Positions 58,668 through 64,000 of a stretch of DNA of 64,000 nucleotides are shown here, one piece after another. Source of the DNA: an uncultured Acidimicrobiales bacterium (GTDB lineage Bacteria; Actinomycetota; Acidimicrobiia; Acidimicrobiales; SZUA-35); contig CALAJV010000013.1 in the NCBI GenBank assembly GCA_937922805.1, forward strand, positions 21,077-85,076. The letters run 5' to 3'. The number at the start of each line of letters is the position of its first letter. Position 1 is the first letter of the stretch. The notes beneath the pieces were generated by a model. The model did not search any database and was not told the origin of the DNA. It saw only the letters and a program-made list of their open reading frames with translations. Made by a program: the position numbers and the translations under genes.

Positions 58668-60767
58668 CTACGGCCGGTGGCTCCGCCTACGAGCCCGAGC
58701 ATCGTGCGGTGATTCGGCCTGCTCCGCTCGAAGCAACGCTTCTTTGCGCTGTAGCTTTACCGGAACCCCAATTTGGTCCCCCGACGGAAGCAGGTCAGGG
58801 GTATACAACGCGACTTTCTGAGTCGATGAAACCCGGCCACCGTTAAGGTCGAGAGGCCGAGCGTTCGTACCCTTCTCCGGCTTTATCGCTCGGCCCTGTT
58901 TCCACTCAAGATCCCACCACCACTTCTTGATCGGATTGATTTCACCGTTGCCTACCCGGTCGTCAAGGCCGGCAATGGCCCGACGGGTGAACGGTAGCTT
59001 TATGGCCGACCACAGAACGGCCCGTTCAGCCAGAACACCTTCGATGTTAAACGGACAGGTTTTCATACACCGGCCACAAGCCGCCCCCTTCTGATTCCCA
59101 AGCCGATATTTGGTGCACTTTTCAACGTCGGGCTTCCATATTTCATACCCGTTGAACATCACCTTGTCGCCGAACGAAATGGCCGCGCACGGACACTCCC
59201 GAGCACACTTTGTGCACTTGTTGCAGAAATCCTGCAACCCAAAATCAATCGGGTGGTCTGCGGTCAGCGGCATGTCAGTGGTAACCACAACCGACTTGAA
59301 CCGAGGTCCGACGAAAGGGTTGAGGACTAGTTCTCCGATGCGGCTTAGTTCACCTAAACCGGCATTCAAGACTAACGGGATATGGAGCACGTCAGAGTCT
59401 CGATTGGTTTGGCTTCGGGCCCGGTAGCCAAGCGATCGAATATGATCAGCGACAACTCCGGCGATCTGGGCTCCTCGCATGTACGCTCGCATCGATTGGG
59501 CGCCGCTGACCCAGTCGTCACCGCTAGCACCTTCCATGGTCTCGTAGCCTTGATCTAACAAGATCACGATGGCGTTTTTGTGATACGGGTCGATCTCGGT
59601 GCCGTCGCCGCGGTGGCTGTACCAGGCATAGTCTGGAGCGGCACAGATCCCGACCATGTCGCCACCGAGGTGATGGGCGAGGGCCTTGACCGCATCGGCG
59701 TTCTGGCTCGGGTCGAAGGTCGAGGGATGCTCCCTCTCAGCAACAAGGCCATCCTGGTACTCCACCATGGCGCCAATCTGTTCGACGTAGGATTGGGCTT
59801 GGGGAGTTTTGTAGGCAAAGACTTTGACGTCTTCTTTGAACTTCGGGCCCATGTCTCCGTTGGCGGCCCTCGGGAATCCACCAGCTCTCACCGGGACCCG
59901 CTTAATCTCATCTTCCAGAATGAGCGTTGTTGGCTTGTCGACCCGTTTGATCCGTTCCATCGGGTAGCGACCAAGCGAGAGCGGCCGATGGTCTCCGTTC
60001 AACCTTTTCAAGCCGGCCCTCGTTCCACCCCATCCGAACAGCCAGGCCAACCCTCGGGTAGAGCGTAGCGATCCCGCTACTGTTCGGCGTGCTAGCGGAC
60101 CATCGGGCGTTACCTCCATCGAGGTCGACACCACCGCCAACGCGAATCCGCCGGAATGGTATGGAGCTCGGAGAGCACCTCGCCGTTGCTCAACTAGCCC
60201 GGCTTGGAGCGCAACTAGATCTATATCTAGATCGAAAGCAGTCGGCGTGTGAGCAGTCGCAGCGAACCCTAAGTTGCGGATAAAGGCTGCGGTGATCGTC
60301 GCAAGTTCGGCGGCTCGGAGGTCGGCGGTTTGTTGCCTAGTGCCATCAATCCACTCGTCACCCGGACGGGAAGTGTTTAGCGTTCGGGTATGAGCTACCA
60401 GGATGGCAACTGCAAATCCATGATCGCTTCGTGGTTCGGCGATCCAGGCTTCGACCGGCACTATTGCGCAACCCACCATGTCGGCGTCGAGAAAGTACAG
60501 GCCAGCTTTTAGATTGTCGGCTCGTTCCTGACCATCGTCTGGTATCGGCGCACGGGCGGCCACGTCGCCGGTCCGTTGTCGGTCATACATTTGGGCGTAT
60601 TGGCCCAACGCATGACCAACGCTGAGCGAGCCTTCAGACCGTCGTTCCTTTGGCCGCTTCACACCTTCGGCAGAAACAGGCGTCGCCGGGTCAGGTAGTC
60701 TGGGCAACCTTTCAAGCGGGTACGGTCCGAGGTGAACTGGCCGTTTCCGGTTCGAGAACAAACGCAT
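58668..60767 (-). CDS. Reductive dehalogenase-like 4Fe-4S protein with duplicated N-terminal domain
   Basis: The 699-residue protein has no Tat signal and seems cytoplasmic. Residues of about 265-620 resemble the cobalamin-binding plus ferredoxin core of reductive dehalogenases: GGDMVGICAAPDYAWYSHRG, an NPFVGPRFKSVVVTTDMPL block and two clusters, C515-x2-C518-x2-C521-x3-C525-P and C551...C564-x2-C567-x3-C571-P. Residues of about 10-235 repeat the same core without Fe-S motifs: LGPYPLERLPR parallels LGRYPMERIKR, DADMVGCAIVPVEAW parallels GGDMVGICAAPDYAW, and the following helical region also aligns. This is therefore a tandem duplication in which only the second copy kept the Fe-S clusters. 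A role in halogenated-compound reduction or B12-linked reductive chemistry is inferred. The basic tail RARRRSHRP is unexplained. Confidence 0.75.
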   Translation of the reverse strand: MRLFSNRKRPVHLGPYPLERLPRLPDPATPVSAEGVKRPKERRSEGSLSVGHALGQYAQMYDRQRTGDVAARAPIPDDGQERADNLKAGLYFLDADMVGCAIVPVEAWIAEPRSDHGFAVAILVAHTRTLNTSRPGDEWIDGTRQQTADLRAAELATITAAFIRNLGFAATAHTPTAFDLDIDLVALQAGLVEQRRGALRAPYHSGGFALAVVSTSMEVTPDGPLARRTVAGSLRSTRGLAWLFGWGGTRAGLKRLNGDHRPLSLGRYPMERIKRVDKPTTLILEDEIKRVPVRAGGFPRAANGDMGPKFKEDVKVFAYKTPQAQSYVEQIGAMVEYQDGLVAEREHPSTFDPSQNADAVKALAHHLGGDMVGICAAPDYAWYSHRGDGTEIDPYHKNAIVILLDQGYETMEGASGDDWVSGAQSMRAYMRGAQIAGVVADHIRSLGYRARSQTNRDSDVLHIPLVLNAGLGELSRIGELVLNPFVGPRFKSVVVTTDMPLTADHPIDFGLQDFCNKCTKCARECPCAAISFGDKVMFNGYEIWKPDVEKCTKYRLGNQKGAACGRCMKTCPFNIEGVLAERAVLWSAIKLPFTRRAIAGLDDRVGNGEINPIKKWWWDLEWKQGRAIKPEKGTNARPLDLNGGRVSSTQKVALYTPDLLPSGDQIGVPVKLQRKEALLRAEQAESPHDARARRRSHRP

Positions 60768-60833
60768 ACTGTCGATCCCCCTCTCGTGCTGTGATCGAGA
60801 GTGTAAGCGCTACGTTTACGATTGGTGAAATAG

Positions 60834-62057
60834 TCAGACAGACACGTCTTCGGCAGAGCGATCAGTCGGATCCCACATTCCGGTTTGGGGCGATGCGACC
60901 ACCCGAACCATTCCGATAAGCAACGCCAGGTTCAGGCTGACAAACAAGCTAGGGATCCGCAATAGCTTCCGCCAACCGCGGCTTGAACTCAACAGAAAAC
61001 CGATTCCACTCATGAAGTAAAAGGCTAGTTGGGCTATCAAGGTAGCTTGATAAACACGATGGCCGACAAGACCGACATTTGTTCCCAGCGCTAGCAACAG
61101 TAGAACCGGGACCATCCATCGTAGAACCTTGTGGGAAGCAAACGTGAACGCTACCGCGCCTTGGAGTGGGTTGAGCAGCGGCCATAGTTCGCGCAAGCTT
61201 TGAATGTTTCCGGACCCAATTCGAACCCGTCGAGAAAACTCTCCGGCTGCGGTCGGCGCGCTTTCCTCATGGGCTTTCGCTGCCGGTTCGTAGATGAGCC
61301 GTCGGCCGTTCATGTGAACTCGCATCCCGATCAGAAAGTCGTCAACGATGGTGTCGGCCGGTATCGGCTTATAGGAATCTCGGCGGATAGCGTAGATCGC
61401 ACCATTGAAACCAAGAAGGCCGCCTAGCGTTGCCTCGTTTCGCTTCAGAAAGTTCTCGAACTTCCAGTAGGCCCCGTCAGCGTTGCTTCCGTCGGAGTAG
61501 TCAATCAGCTCGAGCTGGCCACAAACACCGCCAACGCTCGGATCTTCGAAGTGTTCAACTAACTTTGCGATGGCATCGGCTGCGAACATTGTGTTGGCAT
61601 CGCTGAAGACCAGAATGTCACCGGTCGCGACAACCGCGCTGTCGTTGAGAACTGAAGCCTTGCCTCGACGTTCGGGGAACTGCAGTAGCTTCACTCTGCC
61701 GTCAGGGTAGTTCTGGACGATAGATCCGGTTCCGTCTCGGTCGCCGTCGACTCCGATGAGTATTTCAAGGTTGTCGGCCGGATAGTCGCAAGCACAGGCA
61801 TTAACCAACCGTTCTTCGATGACGGCTTCTTCTTTATGGGCAGCAATAATTAGCGACACCGTTGGTCGATATGGTCCATCATTCCTGGTTGACTGACTCT
61901 CGGTTAACTGACTCTCGGTTGACTGACTCTCGGTATCGGATAGAGATCGGTCACGACCAAACCTGGAAGCCAGCGTCCGCAACAAGATTGGGTAACCGAC
62001 CCAGGTGTAGGCGATCCCGGCTACCGCTAGCCAGAAAATCACGGCCAAGAGAATCAC
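60834..62057 (-). CDS. Membrane glycosyltransferase, family 2
   Basis: This 407-residue processive-type GT2 protein has one N-terminal helix, a GT-A domain and three C-terminal helices. Motifs visible are VSLIIAAHKEEAVIEERL, GVDGDRDGT, FSDANT (the metal-binding DxD equivalent), GFNGAIYAIRR, the VDDFLIGMRV acceptor/base motif and RRVRIGSGNIQSL in place of the usual QxxRW. Such enzymes build or extend surface polysaccharides from UDP-sugars at the inner membrane. A 15-bp triplicated repeat encodes a TESQS linker after the first helix. GTG 62057 overlaps the stop of the upstream phosphatase-superfamily gene by 1 nt, so the two genes are coupled. Confidence 0.87.
   Translation of the reverse strand: MILLAVIFWLAVAGIAYTWVGYPILLRTLASRFGRDRSLSDTESQSTESQLTESQSTRNDGPYRPTVSLIIAAHKEEAVIEERLVNACACDYPADNLEILIGVDGDRDGTGSIVQNYPDGRVKLLQFPERRGKASVLNDSAVVATGDILVFSDANTMFAADAIAKLVEHFEDPSVGGVCGQLELIDYSDGSNADGAYWKFENFLKRNEATLGGLLGFNGAIYAIRRDSYKPIPADTIVDDFLIGMRVHMNGRRLIYEPAAKAHEESAPTAAGEFSRRVRIGSGNIQSLRELWPLLNPLQGAVAFTFASHKVLRWMVPVLLLLALGTNVGLVGHRVYQATLIAQLAFYFMSGIGFLLSSSRGWRKLLRIPSLFVSLNLALLIGMVRVVASPQTGMWDPTDRSAEDVSV
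61888..61932 (-). repeat. Three in-frame 15-bp repeats inside the glycosyltransferase gene
   Basis: GGTTGACTGACTCTC occurs three times head to tail with one base change in the middle copy. It encodes the pentapeptide repeat TESQS/L in the cytoplasmic linker. Because the unit is a multiple of three, copy change alters linker length without a frameshift. Confidence 0.9.
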
Positions 62058-63445
62058 TACGCCAACCGAATCGTCGGTTCATCATGATGAGGCAGCGCTG
62101 GCACATCAAGCATGGCCAAAATCGCTGGTGCTACTTGACGGACATCGATCTCAGATGCTGGCACGCTGGCATTTGGCGCGTTGGCAGCAATTATCGTTCC
62201 TAGTGGGTCATGGACCCCGGCCCGATGTTCAGAAACGGCGGCCCATTGAAGACCAACGGCGCTAACCGGGGCAGCGGTGCCGTCGATGGTGATTTGATCG
62301 CCGGCATCGTCAAGAAGATACGTGACTGTTACCGCTGTTCCTGATCGGTCGACCAAGAGCTGACATCGTTCGATTTCTATCTGTTCTAGTCGGTGCTGTT
62401 CGGCGGCTGCCGCGACATCATCGCTGAAGTTGAAGGTCAGGTGCGGAACCATTGACGACCGGATCTCAACTGACCTGGGCACCCCAAGAGCATCAGCGAA
62501 GCGGCGAGGGTCTTTTACAATCAGTGATCGGTCGCCGCCTTGGATTACTTCGCCACCACCAACCTGGCCCATCGAAGAGATAAGAATCAGGGAACGGTCA
62601 TGACTAGTACACCAATGCAGCATTCGACCCAAGAACCGGTCCAGCGCTCGGAGGGCCGCTGGGATCTCGTCAGAGAATCGAGCAATCCACGCTGGCCCGT
62701 TCGGAGGTTCGGCCCAATCGTTCGGAAAGCTAGCGGGCCAGTATCGATGCATTGCGGCAGCCACATGGTTGGTAAAGAAAACGGCCAGGTCGGGATGCAT
62801 CTGTTTCAGCTGTGCTTCGAAAGCGTCAGCTAGAAGCAAGAACTGAGCGGTCCGTAGTCGTTCTCTGGAAGCTCGCCCGCTAGCAACTTGGCTAGCCAAC
62901 CTTCCCAATCGAGCTAACGTTGCCGGTCGTATTCCGCTTCCAGGAAGGGCTCGAAGACCATCCAAGTAATCGAGGATCGGGGCCGACGAGCTAACAGCCC
63001 GACCGTTTTCCTGGGTCATTCGGAGATTGAACTTCTGCAATCCAGAGAGAGAGTCGGGAAGCACATCGGCGTCATCGCTGAAAACGTCGGGAACAAAGAA
63101 TCGGTAGCCGGGCTCGGTAAAGGTGGTGAGCGGTGACGAATGGAGCGGCCCGAACACCCCAACGCTTCGATGCTCAGCAACGGCTTGCCAGTACAGCGGG
63201 AAGTCGACCGGTTTCGGATCGCCGTACCAATACACCTGATGTTTGGCGAACGGCATGCCGGTTGAAAGGGTGGCCCAGCTCTGCGATGGATAAAGTCCGC
63301 GAGGAGGGTCATCGTGAATCGTGGTCGAACCGACCGCAGCGGTATTTAGAAGGTGAGCAATGGTTGATTTCGGATTGTCGGCAGCGAACCAATCAAGCAA
63401 CCGAATGGGTATTTCGTTGATCTCGATAACAACTGCGCGCCGCAT
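62057..63445 (-). CDS. Alkaline phosphatase / nucleotide pyrophosphatase superfamily protein
   Basis: The 462-residue protein begins with VVIEINEIPIRLLDWF, like the metal-binding first strand of this superfamily, and continues with the nucleophile region GLYPSQSWATLSTGMPFAKHQVY. Further blocks that fit are LAVFFTNHVAAAMHRYWP and SLILISSMGQVGG, which would hold the later Asp/His ligands. No signal peptide is present, and several canonical ligands are replaced by non-ligand residues, so a non-classical or lost hydrolase activity is possible. Family proteins coupled to polysaccharide biosynthesis often transfer or remove phospho-groups. It is the first gene of a two-gene operon with the GT2 gene, suggesting it modifies the same surface glycan. 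Confidence 0.65.
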   Translation of the reverse strand: MRRAVVIEINEIPIRLLDWFAADNPKSTIAHLLNTAAVGSTTIHDDPPRGLYPSQSWATLSTGMPFAKHQVYWYGDPKPVDFPLYWQAVAEHRSVGVFGPLHSSPLTTFTEPGYRFFVPDVFSDDADVLPDSLSGLQKFNLRMTQENGRAVSSSAPILDYLDGLRALPGSGIRPATLARLGRLASQVASGRASRERLRTAQFLLLADAFEAQLKQMHPDLAVFFTNHVAAAMHRYWPASFPNDWAEPPNGPAWIARFSDEIPAALRALDRFLGRMLHWCTSHDRSLILISSMGQVGGGEVIQGGDRSLIVKDPRRFADALGVPRSVEIRSSMVPHLTFNFSDDVAAAAEQHRLEQIEIERCQLLVDRSGTAVTVTYLLDDAGDQITIDGTAAPVSAVGLQWAAVSEHRAGVHDPLGTIIAANAPNASVPASEIDVRQVAPAILAMLDVPALPHHDEPTIRLA

Positions 63446-64000
63446 AGAAACTCAATCGGCACATGTTGGCAATCCGTTGAGTTTTGGGTGCCGTTCTCGA
63501 CCACCGGTTACTCGGCATTAGTTAGCAACTAATTGCCTTAGGCCTTCCGGACTACGACGGGCTGCGTACCCGAGACGATTGACGGAGCGCGGTCCAGCGA
63601 TCAAACGCGTTCCACCGACAGGTGCCGGTCAGTCACAGGACTAACAGTTGATGAACTAGCTGATAGCGTGAATCTGTCTCGGGCAACGGTCTGGAACCCG
63701 AAGATTCCCGCCATGGCTGTGGAGTCGACGGCGGCCACGCAAAGCAGCAAGTCTAGTTCAGTAGGTGAAACCTCAGTACCGGCTGTCAGTAGTAGTAACG
63801 GGCAAGGTGCTGCTGGAGAGGCTGCTACTGATGTTGATGTGGCTGGGTTGTCTGGGTCGGAGATATCTATTCAGGTGTTCGCTGTTCAGGGGTATGAGTC
63901 CCATAACAACAGCTAGCTGATAGAACAAACCGGCGACACCTTAGAAGCGGTTTGCCCCAAGCTTGTAAACGGGTTTGATCAATCGATCGGGTCCACCCCC
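63446..64000. other. Right-edge region of 555 bp without a confident gene
   Basis: Its left part contains the promoter of the GT2/phosphatase operon. Its right part holds an open frame with helix-turn-helix-like sequence (listed as a possible pseudogene) bracketed by the 11-bp direct repeat CTAGCTGATAG (63656-63666 and 63913-63923). The last 75 bp show no feature. Confidence 0.4.
63542..63916 (+). pseudogene. Possible HTH-regulator remnant or short open frame
   Basis: A plus-strand frame is open from 63542 to the stop at 63914-63916. Around 63641-63682 it reads LTVDELADSVNLSRATVWN, a very good match to a helix-turn-helix recognition unit. The first usable start, GTG 63668, falls inside that motif, and no upstream ATG, GTG or TTG exists before the preceding stop. 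After the motif the sequence becomes Ser/Ala/Gly-rich and ends without a domain. This looks like a broken regulator gene or a gene whose true start is obscured by a frameshift. Confidence 0.25.

Overview
The window reads as a chromosomal segment of a free-living, aerobic actinobacterium, most likely of the class Acidimicrobiia (Ilumatobacter/Microtrichales-like). The lineage is inferred from gene content: an F420-type luciferase-like oxidoreductase, a MhuD-like haem-degrading protein, two DUF2236 (MpaB/Lcp-type) oxygenases, a SigE-family ECF sigma factor, a class III cyclase fused to a STAND ATPase, a YibE/F protein, a LAxTG-type cell-wall sorting signal and moderate GC by eye. Several genes have a -10-like hexamer 6-8 nt before the start codon instead of a Shine-Dalgarno (SD) sequence, as in leaderless actinobacterial mRNAs. 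I see no phage, insertion sequence, CRISPR array or rRNA. There are two tRNA genes, Ala(TGC) and Gly(CCC).

Layout. 0-10 kb: the 3' part of a PQQ-like beta-propeller protein, a membrane-anchored Thr/Ser-rich protein, an MFS transporter divergent from an AraC/GyrI-like regulator, an amidase, a DUF1801 protein, tRNA-Ala, an HExxH lipoprotein, a MhuD-like protein and a DUF2461 protein. 10-18 kb: a secreted helical-repeat/beta-propeller protein, a lipoprotein, a Ser/Cys proline racemase-family enzyme and a 998-aa exported protein with a DGY repeat tail. 18-25 kb: a three-gene operon (cytoplasmic DUF11 protein, DUF2236 oxygenase, cyclase-STAND-TPR regulator) whose upstream region carries two near-identical 56-bp palindromes. 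25-32 kb: two unknown proteins, a SRPBCC protein, a fused Fe-S L-serine dehydratase and a membrane protein resembling a dead M1 peptidase. 32-44 kb: tRNA-Gly, a FN3-subtilase, YibE/F, an LLM oxidoreductase, an ABC exporter (MacB/FtsX type) and a FN3-SGNH-CBM exoprotein. 44-50 kb: an FeS photolyase coupled to a second DUF2236 gene, a lipoprotein, and an ECF sigma factor coupled to a membrane protein with an extracellular beta-helix. 50-64 kb: a 2553-aa LAFTG-anchored DUF11 surface protein, a small membrane protein, a reductive dehalogenase-like protein with a duplicated domain, and a glycosyltransferase / alkaline-phosphatase-superfamily pair, then a poorly coding right edge.

Most of the coding capacity goes to exported, repeat-rich or envelope proteins, with few central-metabolism genes (serine dehydratase, amidase, proline racemase family). 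The best candidates for something undescribed are the sigma/beta-helix signalling pair beside the giant adhesin, the DUF11-DUF2236-cyclase operon with its palindromic leader, the tandem reductive-dehalogenase-like protein, the three-way-junction element at 37048-37114 and the Cys-bracketed GDGD repeat protein at 25664-26860.
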